In this document: in pieces, positions 1-11,800 of the stretch
Layout of the letters: each line of letters starts with the position of its first letter
How positions within the stretch are numbered: the stretch's first letter is position 1
From: Micromussa lordhowensis
Taxonomy: Eukaryota; Cnidaria; Anthozoa; Scleractinia; Lobophylliidae
DNA length: 64,000 bases
Direction: 5' to 3'
Assembly: GCA_964020085.1 (NCBI GenBank)
Contig: OZ026603.1
Location: forward strand, 34,107,006-34,171,005
Position numbers and translations under genes: made by a program
The notes under the pieces: generated by a model
The model's database searches: none
Told to the model about the DNA's origin: nothing
Seen by the model: the letters and a program-made list of their open reading frames with translations, nothing else

Positions 1-125
1 TGAAATTCTGCAAAGTTGGGACCAGGATAAACTACTGCAAAAAGAAGGCCAGAAAAAACACCCTGGCGCCAATGCCATCATGTCCTAACTAGGATTTCCT
101 TGAAGTGTGAACCTAGCAGAACATT
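1..125. repeat. Partial monomer at left window edge
   Basis: This is the last 125 bp of a monomer, cut by the window boundary (about m83-m207). It ends in the usual CCTAGCAGAACATT junction. It has AGTGTGAACC where most copies have AGTGCCAACC. Confidence 0.95.
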
Positions 126-332
126 TTGCTGCAAACCGCGCCTCTTAAAGTGCCCGTGAAGCCGAGCTATGTCAAATTTGCCAAGGGGACCCCCAGCGCG
201 CGTTTTCTGAAATTCTGCAAAGTTGGGACCAGGGGAAACTACTGCAAAAAGAAGGCCAGAAAAAACACCCTGGCGCCAATGCCATCATGTCCTAACTAGG
301 ATTTCCTTGAAGTGCCAACCTAGCAGAACATT
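126..332. repeat. Reference monomer used for numbering
   Basis: First complete copy, used here to define m1-m207. Landmarks: TTTGC-T-GCAAA dyad across the junction (m207-m10); CCGCGCC at m11; CCCGTGAAGCCGAG at m28; CAAATTTG at m48; GGGGACCCCC at m60; GCGCGC at m71; GAAATTC at m84; A5 at m121 and A6 at m135; TGGCGCCA at m146; the variable window at about m163-m185; and the TAG of CCTAGCAG at m196. The start point is arbitrary, because a tandem array has no natural monomer boundary. Confidence 0.9.
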
Positions 333-490
333 TTGCTGGAAACCGCGCCTCTTAAAGTGCCCGTGAAGCCGAGCTATGTCAAATTTGCCAAGGGGACCCC
401 CAGCGCGCGTTTTCTGAAATTCTGCAAAGTTGGGACCAGGGGAAACTACTGCAAAAAGAAGGCCAGAAAAAACACCCTGGCGCCAATGCC

Positions 491-1317
491 ATCATGTTTT
501 AACTAATATTTCCTTAAAGTGCCAACCTAGCAGAACATTCTGCTGCAAACCGCGCCTCTTAAAGTGCCCGTGAAGCCGAGCTATGTCAAATTTGCCAAGG
601 GGACACCCAGCGCGCGTTTTCTAAAATTCTGCAAAGTTGGGACCAGGGGAAACTACTGCAAAAAGAAGGCCAAAAAAACACCCTGACGCCAATGCCATAA
701 TGTCCTAACTAGAATTTAATTTAAGTCCCAACCTAGCAGAACATTTTGCTGCAAACCGCGCCTCTTAAAGGGCCCGTGAAGCTGAGCTATGTCAAATTTG
801 CCAAGGGGACCCCCAGCGCGCGTTTTCTGAAATTCTGCAAAGTTGGGACCAGGGGAAACTACTGCAAAAAGAAGGCCAGAAAAAACACCCTGGCGCCAAT
901 GCCATCATGTTTTAACTAATATTTCCTTAAAGTGCCAACCTAGCAGAACATTCTGCTGCAAACCGCGCCTCTTAAAGTGCCCGTGAAGCCGAGCTATGTC
1001 AAATTTGCCAAGGGGACACCCAGCGCGCGTTTTCTGAAATTCTGCAAAGTTGGGACCAGGGGAAACTACTGCAAAAAGAAGGCCAGAAAAAACACCCTGA
1101 CGCCAATGCCATAATGTCCTAACTAGAATTTCCTTTAAGTCCCAACCTAGCAGAACATTTTGCTGCAAACCGCGCCTCTTAAAGGGCCCGTGAAGCCGAG
1201 CTATGTCAAATTTGCCAAGGGGACCCCCAGCGCGCGTTTTCTGAAATTCTGCAAAGTTGGGACCAGGGGAAACTACTGCAAAAAGAAGGCCAGAAAAAAC
1301 ACCCTGGCGCCAATGCC
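491..1317. repeat. Two-monomer (about 414 bp) tandem duplication
   Basis: Units 491-903 and 904-1317 share the rare tags TTTTAACTAATATTTCC, ACATTCTGCTGC, GGGGACACCCAG, CCCTGACGCC and GCCATAATG. The first unit lacks one A in the A-run near 673, so its length is 413. The first also has TTTTCTAAAATTC and a TTTAATTTAAG stretch near 717 that the second lacks, so the copies have diverged slightly. Confidence 0.85.
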
Positions 1318-2158
1318 ATCATGTCCTAACTAGGATTTCCTTAAAGTGCCAACCTAGCAGAACATTTTGCTGCAAACCGCGCCTCTTAAAGTGCCCGTGA
1401 AGCCGAGCTATGTCAAATTTGCCAAGGAGACCCCCAGCGCGCGTTTTCTGAAATTCTGCAAAGTTGGGACCAGGGAAAACTACTGCAAAAAGAAGGCCAG
1501 AAAAAACACCCTGGCGCCAATGCCATCATGTCCTAACTAGGATTTCCTTGAAGTGCCAACCTAGCAGAACATTTTGCTGCAAACCACGCCTCTTAAAGTG
1601 CTTGTGAAGCCGAGCTATGTCAAATTTGCCAAGGGGACACCCAGCGCGCGTTTTCTGAAATTCTGCAAAGTTGGGACCAGGGGAAACTACTGCAAAAAGA
1701 AGGCCAGAAAAAACACCCTGGCGCCAATGCCATAATGTCCTAACTAGAATTTCCTTTAAGTGCCAACCTAGCAGAACATTTTGCTGCAAACCGCGCCTCT
1801 TATAGGGCCCGTGAAGCCGAGCTATGTCAAATTTGCCAAGGGGACCCCCAGCGCGCGTTTTCTGAAATTCTGCAAAGTTGGGACCAGGGGAAACTACTGC
1901 AAAAAGAAGGCCAGAAAAAACACCCTGGCGCCAATGCCATCATGTCCTAACTAGGATTTCCTTAAAGTGCCAACCTAGCAGAACATTTTGCTGCAAACCG
2001 CGCCTCTTAAAGTGCCCTTGAAGCCGAGCTATGTCAAATTTGCCAAGGAGACCCCCAGGGCGCGTTTTCTGAAATTCTGCAAAGTTGGGACCAGGGAAAA
2101 CTACTGCAAAAAGAAGGCCAGAAAAAACACCCTGGCGCCAATGCCATCATGTCCTAAC
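990..2158. repeat. Three-monomer (621-bp offset) duplication
   Basis: 990-1537 matches 1611-2158. Shared ordered tags are GGGGACACCC, GCCATAATG, a CTTTAAG window, AGGGCCCGTG, AAGGAGACCC and CCAGGGAAAAC. Differences include CTGACGCC versus CTGGCGCC near 1097, AGTCCC versus AGTGCC near 1141, and TTAAAGGG versus TTATAGGG near 1800. This overlaps the preceding dimer duplication, so it reflects a separate exchange event. Confidence 0.75.
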
Positions 2159-2168
2159 TACGATTTCC

Positions 2169-4236
2169 TTGAAGTCCCAACCTTGCAGAACATTTTGCTG
2201 CAAACCGCGCCTCTTAAAGTGCCCGTGAAGTCGAGCTATGTCAAATTTGCCAAGGGGATCCCCAGCGCGCGTTTTCTGAAATTCTGCAAAGTTGGGACCA
2301 GGGGAAACTACTGCAAAAAGAAGGCCAGAAAAAACACCCTAACGCCAATGCCATCATGTCTTAACTACAATTTCCTTGAAGTGCCAACCTAGCAGAACAT
2401 TTTGCTGCAAACCGCGCCTCTTAAAGTGCACGTGAAGCCGAGCTATGTCAAATTTGCCAAGGGGACCCCCAGCGCGCGTTTTCTGAAATTCTGCAAAGTT
2501 GGGACCAAAGGAAACTACTGCAAAAAGAAGGCCAGAAAAAACACCCTGGCGCCAATGCCATCATGTCCTAACTAACATTTCCTTAAAGTGCCAACCTAGC
2601 AGAACATTTTGCTGCAAACCGCGCCTCTTAAAGTGCCCGTGAAGCCGAGCTATGTCAAATTTGCCAAGGGGACCCCCAGCGCGCGTTTTCTGAAATTCTG
2701 CAAAGTTGGGACCAGGGGAAACTACTGCAAAAAGAAGGCCAGAAAAAACACCCTGGCGCCAATGCCATCATGTCCTAACCAGAATTTCCTTTAAGTGCCA
2801 ACCTAGCAGAACATTTTGCTGCAAACCGCGTTTCTTAAAGTGCCCGTGAAGCCGAGCTATGTCAAATTTGCCAAGGGGACCCCCAGCGCGCGTTTTCTGA
2901 AATTCTGCAAAGTTGGGACCAGGGGAAACTACTGCAAAAAGAAGGCCAGAAGAAACACCCTGGTGCCAATGCCATCATGTCTTAACTTCAATTTCCTTAA
3001 AGTGCCAACCTAGCAGAACATTTTGCTGTAAACTGCGCCTCTTAAAGTGCCCGTGAAGCCGAGCTATGTCAAATTTGCCAAGGGGACCCCCAGCGCGCGT
3101 TTTCTGAAATTCTGCAAAGTTGGGACTAAAGGAAACTACTGCAAAAAGAAGGCCAGAAAAAACACCCTGGCGCCAATGCCATCATGTCCTAACTAAGATT
3201 TGCTTGAAGTCCCAACCTTGCAGAACATTTTGCTGCAAACCGCGCCTCTTAAAGTGCCCGTGAAGTCGAGCTATGTCAAATTTGCCAAGGGGATCCCCAG
3301 CGCGCGTTTTCTGAAATTCTGCAAAGTTGGGACCAGGGGAAACTACTGCAAAAAGAAGGCCAGAAAAAACACCCTAACGCCAATGCCATCATGTCTTAAC
3401 TACAATTTCCTTGAAGTGCCAACCTAGCAGAACATTTTGCTGCAAACCGCGCCTCTTAAAGTGCACGTGAAGCCGAGCTATGTCAAATTTGCCAAGGGGA
3501 CCCCCAGCGCGCGTTTTCTGAAATTCTGCAAAGTTGGGACCAAAGGAAACTACTGCAAAAAGAAGGCCAGAAAAAACACCCTGGCGCCAATGCCATCATG
3601 TCCTAACTAACATTTCCTTAAAGTGCCAACCTAGCAGAACATTTTGCTGCAAACCGCGCCTCTTAAAGTGCCCGTGAAGCCGAGCTATGTCAAATTTGCC
3701 AAGGGGACCCCCAGCGCGCGTTTTCTGAAATTCTGCAAAGTTGGGACCAGGGGAAACTACTGCAAAAAGAAGGCCAGAAAAAACACCCTGGCGCCAATGC
3801 CATCATGTCCTAACCAGAATTTCCTTTAAGTGCCAACCTAGCAGAACATTTTGCTGCAAACCGCGTTTCTTAAAGTGCCCGTGAAGCCGAGCTATGTCAA
3901 ATTTGCCAAGGGGACCCCCAGCGCGCGTTTTCTGAAATTCTGCAAAGTTGGGACCAGGGGAAACTACTGCAAAAAGAAGGCCAGAAGAAACACCCTGGTG
4001 CCAATGCCATCATGTCTTAACTTCAATTTCCTTAAAGTGCCAACCTAGCAGAACATTTTGCTGTAAACTGCGCCTCTTAAAGTGCCCGTGAAGCCGAGCT
4101 ATGTCAAATTTGCCAAGGGGACCCCCAGCGCGCGTTTTCTGAAATTCTGCAAAGTTGGGACTAAAGGAAACTACTGCAAAAAGAAGGCCAGAAAAAACAC
4201 CCTGGCGCCAATGCCATCATGTCCTAACTAAGATTT
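2169..4236. repeat. Five-monomer (1,035 bp) tandem duplication
   Basis: Units 2169-3202 and 3203-4236 show no difference that I could find. Shared rare tags in order: CCTTGCAG, GAAGTCGAG, GGGGATCCCC, CCCTAACGCC, GTGCACGTG, GACCAAAGG, TAACCAGAATT, GCGTTTCTT, CCAGAAGAAAC, CTGGTGCC, CTGTAAACTG and GACTAAAGG. The match breaks at 3202 (G) versus 4237 (C). Near-perfect identity implies a recent event, or an assembly artefact. Confidence 0.9.
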
Positions 4237-5473
4237 CCTTGAAGTGCCAACCTAGCAGAACATTTTGCTGCAAACCGCGCCTCTTAAAGTGCCCGTGAAG
4301 CCCAGCTATGTCAAATTTGCCAAGGGGACACCCAGCGCGCGTTTTCTGAAATTCTGCAAAGTTGGGACCAGGGGAAACTACTGCAAAAAGAAGGCCAGAA
4401 AAAACACCCTGGCGCCAATGCCATAATGTCCTAACTAGAATTTCCTTTAAGTGCCAACCTAGCAGAACATTTTGCTGCAAACCGCGCCTCTTAAAGGGCC
4501 CGTGAAGCCGAGCTATGTCAAATTTGCCAAGGGGACCCCCAGCGCGCGTTTTCTGAAATTCTGCAAAGTTGGGACCAGGGGAAACTACTGCAAAAAGAAG
4601 GCCAGAAAAAACACCCTGGCGCCAATGCCATCATGTCCTAACTAAGATTTGCTTGAAGTGCCAACCTAGCAGAACATTTTGCTGCAAACCGCGCCTCTTA
4701 AAGTGCCCGTGAAGCCGAGCTATGTCAAATTTGCCAAGGAGACCCCCAGCGCGCGTTTTCTGAAATTCTGCAAAGTTGGGACCAGGGAAAACTACTGCAA
4801 AAAGAAGGCCAGAAAAAACACCCTGGCGCCAATGCCATCATGTCCTAACTAGGATTTCCTTGAAGTGCCAACCTAGCAGAACATTTTGCTGCAAACCGCG
4901 CCTCTTAAAGTGCCCGTGAAGCCGAGCTATGTCAAATTTGCCAAGGGGACCCCCAGCGCGCGTTTTCTGAAATTCTGCAAAGTTGGGACCAGGGGAAACT
5001 ACTGCAAAAAGAAGGCCAGAAAAAACACCCTGGCGCCAATGCCATCATGTCTTAACTAGAATTTCCTTGAAGGGCCAACCTAGCACAACATTTTGCTGCA
5101 AACCGCGCCTCTTAAAGTGCACGTGAAGCCGAGCTATGTCAAATTTGCCAAGGGGACCCCCAGCGCGCGTTTTCTGAAATTCTGCAAAGTTGGGACCAAA
5201 GGAAACTACTGCAAAAAGAAGGCCAGAAAAAACACCCTGGCGCCAATGCCATCATGTCCTAACTAAGATTTCCTTGAAGTGCCAACCTAGCAGAACATTT
5301 TGCTGCAAACCGCGCCTCTTAAAGTGCCCGTGAAGCCGAGCTATGTCAAATTTGCCAAGGGGACCCCCAGCGCGCGTTTTCTGAAATTCTGCAAAGTTGG
5401 GACCAGGGGAAACTACTGCAAAAAGAAGGCCAGAAAAAACACCCTGGCGCCAATGCCATCATGTCCTAACTAG
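4237..5473. repeat. Mixed monomers between the 5-mer and 8-mer blocks
   Basis: About six ordinary monomers. The pair at 4217-4480 (GGGGACACCC, then GCCATAATG, then AGGGCCCGTG near 4495) resembles those near 1636-1800. One copy near 5120 carries CACGTG. I saw no internal duplication here and nothing that is not satellite. Confidence 0.85.
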
Positions 5474-8400
5474 AATTTCCTTCAAGTGCCAACCTAGCAG
5501 AACATTTTGCTGCAAACCGCGCCTCTTAAAGTGCCCGTGAAGCCGAGCTATGTCAAATTTGCCAAGGGGACCCCCAGCGCGCGTTTTCTGAAATTCTGCA
5601 AAGTTGGGACCAGGGAAAACTACTGCAAAAAGAAGGCCAGAAAAAACACCCTGGCGCCAATGCTATCATGTCGTAACTAGGATTTCGTTGAAGTGCCAAC
5701 CTAGCAGAACATTTTGCTGCAAACCGCGCCTCTTAAAGTGCCCGTGAAGCCGAGCTATGTCAAATTTGCCAAGGGGACCCCAAGCGCGCGTTTTCTGAAA
5801 TTCTGCAAAGTTGGGACCAGGGGAAACTACTGCAAAAAGAAGGCCAGAAAAAACACCCTGGCGCCAATGCCATCATGTCTTAACTAAGATTTCCTTAAAG
5901 TGCCAACCTAGCAGAACATTTTGCTGCAAACCGCGCCTCTTAAAGTGCACGTGAAGCCGAGTTATGTCAAATTTGCCAAGGGGACCCCCAGCGCGCGTTT
6001 TCTGAAATTCTGCAAAGTTGGAACCAGGGGAAACTACTGCAAAAAGAAGGCCAGAAAAAACACCCTGGCGCCAATGCCATCATGTCCTAACTAAGGTTTC
6101 CTTAAAGTGCCAACCTAGCAGAACATTTCGCTGCAAACCGCGCCTCTTAAAGTGCCCGTGAAGCCGAGCTATGTCAAATTTGCCAAGGGGACCCCCAGCG
6201 CGCGTTTTCTGAAATTCTGCAAAGTTGGGACCAGGGGAAACTACTGCAAAAAGAAGGCCAGAAAAAACACCCTGGCGCGAATGCCATCATGTCTTAACTT
6301 CAATTTCCTTAAAGTGCCAACCTAGCAGAACATTTTGCTGCAAACCGCGCCTCTTAAAGTGCCCGTGAAGCCGAGCTATGTCAAATTTGCCAAGGGGACC
6401 CCCAGCGCGCGTTTTCTGAAATTCTGCAAAGTTGGGACCAAAGGAAACTACTGCAAAAAGAAGGCCAGAAAAAACACCCTGGCGCCAATGCCATCATGTC
6501 CTAACTAGGATTTCCCTGAAGTGCCAACCTAGCAGAACATTTTGCTGCAAACCGCGCCTCTTAAAGTGCCCGTGAAGCCGAGCTATGTCAAATTTGCCAA
6601 GGGGACCCCCAGCGCGCGTTTTCTGAAATTCTGCAAAGTTGGGACCAGGGGAAACTACTGCAAAAAGAAGGCCAGAGTAAACACCCTGGCGCCAATGCCA
6701 TCATGTCGTAACTAGAATTTCCTTGAAGTACCAACCTAGCAGAACATTTTGCTGCAAACCGCGCCTCTTAAAGTGCCCGTGAAGCCGAGCTATGTCAAAT
6801 TTGCCAAGGGGACCCCCAGCGCGCGTTTTCTGAAATTCTGCAAAGTTGGGACCAGAGGAAACTACTGCAAAAAGAAGGCCAGAAAAAACACCCTGGCGCC
6901 AATGCCATCATGTCCTAACTACAATTTCCTTCAAGTGCCAACCTAGCAGAACATTTTGCTGCAAAGCGCGCCTCTTAAAGTGCCCGTGAAGCCGAGCTAT
7001 GTCAAATTTGCCAAGGGGACCCCCAGCGCGCGTTTTCTGAAATTCTGCAAAGTTGGGACCAGGGGAAACTACTGCAAAAAGAAGGCCAGAAAAAACACCC
7101 TGGCGCCAATGCCATCATGTCTTAACTTCAATTTCCTTCAAGTGCCAACCTAGCAGAACATTTTGCTGCAAACCGCGCCTCTTAAAGTGCCCGTGAAGCC
7201 GAGCTATGTCAAATTTGCCAAGGGGACCCCCAGCGCGCGTTTTCTGAAATTCTGCAAAGTTGGGACCAGGGAAAACTACTGCAAAAAGAAGGCCAGAAAA
7301 AACACCCTGGCGCCAATGCTATCATGTCGTAACTAGGATTTCGTTGAAGTGCCAACCTAGCAGAACATTTTGCTGCAAACCGCGCCTCTTAAAGTGCCCG
7401 TGAAGCCGAGCTATGTCAAATTTGCCAAGGGGACCCCAAGCGCGCGTTTTCTGAAATTCTGCAAAGTTGGGACCAGGGGAAACTACTGCAAAAAGAAGGC
7501 CAGAAAAAACACCCTGGCGCCAATGCCATCATGTCTTAACTAAGATTTCCTTAAAGTGCCAACCTAGCAGAACATTTTGCTGCAAACCGCGCCTCTTAAA
7601 GTGCACGTGAAGCCGAGTTATGTCAAATTTGCCAAGGGGACCCCCAGCGCGCGTTTTCTGAAATTCTGCAAAGTTGGAACCAGGGGAAACTACTGCAAAA
7701 AGAAGGCCAGAAAAAACACCCTGGCGCCAATGCCATCATGTCCTAACTAAGGTTTCCTTAAAGTGCCAACCTAGCAGAACATTTCGCTGCAAACCGCGCC
7801 TCTTAAAGTGCCCGTGAAGCCGAGCTATGTCAAATTTGCCAAGGGGACCCCCAGCGCGCGTTTTCTGAAATTCTGCAAAGTTGGGACCAGGGGAAACTAC
7901 TGCAAAAAGAAGGCCAGAAAAAACACCCTGGCGCGAATGCCATCATGTCTTAACTTCAATTTCCTTAAAGTGCCAACCTAGCAGAACATTTTGCTGCAAA
8001 CCGCGCCTCTTAAAGTGCCCGTGAAGCCGAGCTATGTCAAATTTGCCAAGGGGACCCCCAGCGCGCGTTTTCTGAAATTCTGCAAAGTTGGGACCAAAGG
8101 AAACTACTGCAAAAAGAAGGCCAGAAAAAACACCCTGGCGCCAATGCCATCATGTCCTAACTAGGATTTCCCTGAAGTGCCAACCTAGCAGAACATTTTG
8201 CTGCAAACCGCGCCTCTTAAAGTGCCCGTGAAGCCGAGCTATGTCAAATTTGCCAAGGGGACCCCCAGCGCGCGTTTTCTGAAATTCTGCAAAGTTGGGA
8301 CCAGGGGAAACTACTGCAAAAAGAAGGCCAGAGTAAACACCCTGGCGCCAATGCCATCATGTCGTAACTAGAATTTCCTTGAAGTACCAACCTAGCAGAA

Positions 8401-8785
8401 CATTTTGCTGCAAACCGCGCCTCTTAAAGTGCCCGTGAAGCCGAGCTATGTCAAATTTGCCAAGGGGACCCCCAGCGCGCGTTTTCTGAAATTCTGCAAA
8501 GTTGGGACCAGAGGAAACTACTGCAAAAAGAAGGCCAGAAAAAACACCCTGGCGCCAATGCCATCATGTCCTAACTACAATTTCCTTCAAGTGCCAACCT
8601 AGCAGAACATTTTGCTGCAAACCGCGCCTCTTAAAGTGCCCGTGAAGCCGAGCTATGTCAAATTTGCCAAGGGGACCCCCAGCGCGCGTTTTCTGAAATT
8701 CTGCAAAGTTGGGACCAGGGGAAACTACTGCAAAAAGAAGGCCAGAAAAAACACCCTGGCGCCAATGCCATCATGTCTTAACTTC
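5474..8785. repeat. Eight-monomer (1,656 bp) tandem duplication
   Basis: Units 5474-7129 and 7130-8785; identity runs on to 8794. I saw one mismatch, 6966 (G, CAAAGCGCG) versus 8622 (C). Shared rare tags: GCTATCATGTCG, TTTCGTTGAAG, ACCCCAAGCG, GAGTTATG, TTGGAACC, ACTAAGGTTT, ACATTTCGCTG, GGCGCGAATG, TTCCCTGAAG, CCAGAGTAAAC and AAGTACCAACC. The order is the same in both units. Confidence 0.9.
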
Positions 8786-8842
8786 AATTTCCTTAAAGTG
8801 CCAACCTAGCAGAACATTTTGCTGCAAACCGCGCCTCTTAAA

Positions 8843-11800
8843 GTGCCCGTGAAGCCGAGCTATGTCAAATTTGCCAAGGGGACCCCCAGCGCGCGTTTTC
8901 TGAAATTCTGCAAAGTTGGGACCAAAGGAAACTACTGCAAAAAGAAGGCCAGAAAAAACACCCTGGCGCCAATGCCATCATGTCCTAACTAGGATTTCCT
9001 TGAAGTGCCAACCTAGCAGAACATTTTGCTGCAAGCCGCGCCTCTTAAAGTGCCCGTGAAGCCGAGCTATGTCAAATTTGCCAAGGGGACCCCCAGCGCG
9101 CGTTTTCTGAAATTCTGCAAAGTTGGGACCAGGGGAAACTACTGCAAAAAGAAGGCCAGAGAAAACACCCTGGCGCCAATGCCATCATGTCCTAACTAGA
9201 ATTTCCTTGAAGTGCCAACCTAGCAGAACATTTTGCTGCAAACCGCGCCTCTTAAAGTGCCCGTGAAGCCGAGCTATGTCAAATTTGCCAAGGGGACCCC
9301 CAGCGCGCGTTTTCTGAAATTCTGCAAAGTTGGGACCAGAGAAAACTACTGCAAAAAGAAGGCCAGAAAAAACACCCTGGCGCCAATGCCATCATGTTTT
9401 AACTAGGATTCCCTTAAAGTGCCAACCTAGCAGAACATTTTGCTGCAAACCGCGCCTCTTAAAGTGCCCGTGAAGCCGAGCTATGTCAAATTTGCCAAGG
9501 GGACACCCAGCGCGCGTTTTCTGAAATTCTGCAAAGTTGGGACCAGGGGAAACTACTGCAAAAAGAAGGCCAGAAAAAACACCCTGGCGCCAATGCCATA
9601 ATAACCTAACTAGAATTTCCTTGAAGTGCCAACCTAGCAGAACATTTTGCTGCAAACCGCGCCTCTTAAAGTGCCCGTGAAGCCGAGCTATGTCAAATTT
9701 GCCAAGGGGACCCCCAGCGCGCGTTTTCTGAAATTCTGCAAAGTTGGGACCAGGGGAAACTACTGCAAAAAGAAGGCCAGAAAAAACACCCTGGCGCCAA
9801 TGCCATCATGTCTTTACTAAAATTTCCTTGAAGTGCCAACCTAGCAGAACATTTTGCTGCAAACCGCGCCTCTTAAAGTGCACGTGAAGCCGAGTTATGT
9901 CAAATTTGCCAAGGGGACCCCCAGCGCGCGTTTTCTGAAATTCTGCAAAGTTGGGACCAGGGGAAACTACTGCAAAAAGAAGGCCAGAAAAAACACCCTG
10001 GCGCCAATGCCATCATGTCCTAACTAGAATTTCCTTAAAGTGCCAACCTAGCAGAACATTTTGCTGCAAACCGCGCCTCTTAAAGTGCCCGTGAAGCCGA
10101 GCTATGTCAAATTTGCCAAGGGGACCCCCAGCGCGCGTTTTCTGAAATTCTGCAAAGTTGGGACCAGGGGAAACTACTGCAAAAAGAAGGCCAGAAAAAA
10201 CACCCTGGCGCCAATGCCATCATGTCCTAACTAAAATTTCCTTCAAGTGCCAACCTAGCAGAACATTTTGCTGCAAACCGCGCCTCTTAAAGTGCCTGTG
10301 AAGCCGAGCTATGTCAAATTTGCCAAGGGGACCCCCAGCGCGCGTTTTCTGAAATTCTGCAAAGTTGGGACCAGGGGAAACTACTGCAAAAAGAAGGCCA
10401 GAAAAAACACCCTGGCGCCAATGCCATCATGTGTTAACTTCAATTTCCTTAAAGTGCCAACCTAGCAGAATATTTTGCGGCAAACCGCGCCTCTTAAAGT
10501 GCCCGTGAAGCCGAGCTATGTCAAATTTGCCAAGGGGACCCCCAGCGCGCGTTTTCTGAAATTCTGCAAAGTTGGGACCAAAGGAAACTACTGCAAAAAG
10601 AAGGCCAGAAAAAACACCCTGGCGCCAATGCCATCATGTCCTAACTAGGATTTCCCTGAAGTGCCAACCTAGCAAAACATTTTGCTGCAAACCGCGCCTC
10701 TTAAAGTGCCCGTGAAGCCGAGCTATGTCAAATTTGCCAAGGGGACCCCCAGCGCGCGTTTTCTGAAATTCTGCAAAGTTGGGACCAGGGGAAACTACTG
10801 CAAAAAGAAGGCCAGAGTAAACACCCTGGCGCCAATGCCATCATGTCGTAACTAGGATTTCCTTGAAGTGCCAACCTAGCAGAACATTTTGCTGCAAACC
10901 GCGCCTCTTAAAATGCCCGTGAAGCCGAGCTATGTCAAATTTGCCAAGGGGACCCCCAGCGCGCGTTTTCTGAAATTCTGCAAAGTTGGGACCAAAGGAA
11001 ACTACTGCAAAAAGAAGGCCAGAAAAAACACCCTGGCGCCAATGCCATCATGTCCTAACTAGAATTTCCTTGAAGTGCCAACCTAGCAGAACATTTTGCT
11101 GCAAGCCGCGCCTCTTAAAGTGCCCGTGAAGCCGAGCTATGTCAAATTTGCCAAGGGGACCCCCAGCGCGCGTTTTCTGAAATTCTGCAAAGTTGGGACC
11201 AGGGGAAACTACTGCAAAAAGAAGGCCAGAGAAAACACCCTGGCGCCAATGCCATCATGTCCTAACTAGGATTTCCTTGAAGTGCCAACCTAGCAGAACA
11301 TTTTGCTGCAAACCGCGCCTCTTAAAGTGCCCGTGAAGCCGAGCTATGTCAAATTTGCCAAGGGGACCCCCAGCGCGCGTTTTCTGAAATTCTGCAAAGT
11401 TGGGACCAGAGAAAACTACTGCAAAAAGAAGGCCAGAAAAAACACCCTGGCGCCAATGCCATCATGTTTTAACTAGGATTCCCTTAAAGTGCCAACCTAG
11501 CAGAACATTTTGCTGCAAACCGCGCCTCTTAAAGTGCCCGTGAAGCCGAGCTATGTCAAATTTGCCAAGGGGACACCCAGCGCGCGTTTTCTGAAATTCT
11601 GCAAAGTTGGGACCAGGGGAAACTACTGCAAAAAGAAGGCCAGAAAAAACACCCTGGCGCCAATGCCATAATGACCTAACTAGAATTTCCTTGAAGTGCC
11701 AACCTAGCAGAACATTTTGCTGCAAACCGCGCCTCTTAAAGTGCCCGTGAAGCCGAGCTATGTCAAATTTGCCAAGGGGACCCCCAGCGCGCGTTTTCTG

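Noticed and set aside
185..194. GGGGACCCCC in most monomers fits the kappa-B pattern GGGRNNYYCC
   Set aside because: The motif is degenerate and also simply a G-run/C-run dyad. There is no promoter or gene nearby, so a regulatory role is not supported.
1988..2392. 134-codon open frame, the longest in the window, encoding two copies of a basic peptide
   Set aside because: It is the satellite frame with one lost stop codon. It begins at TTG, lacks any coding-style conservation, and the same frame is stopped in nearly every other monomer.
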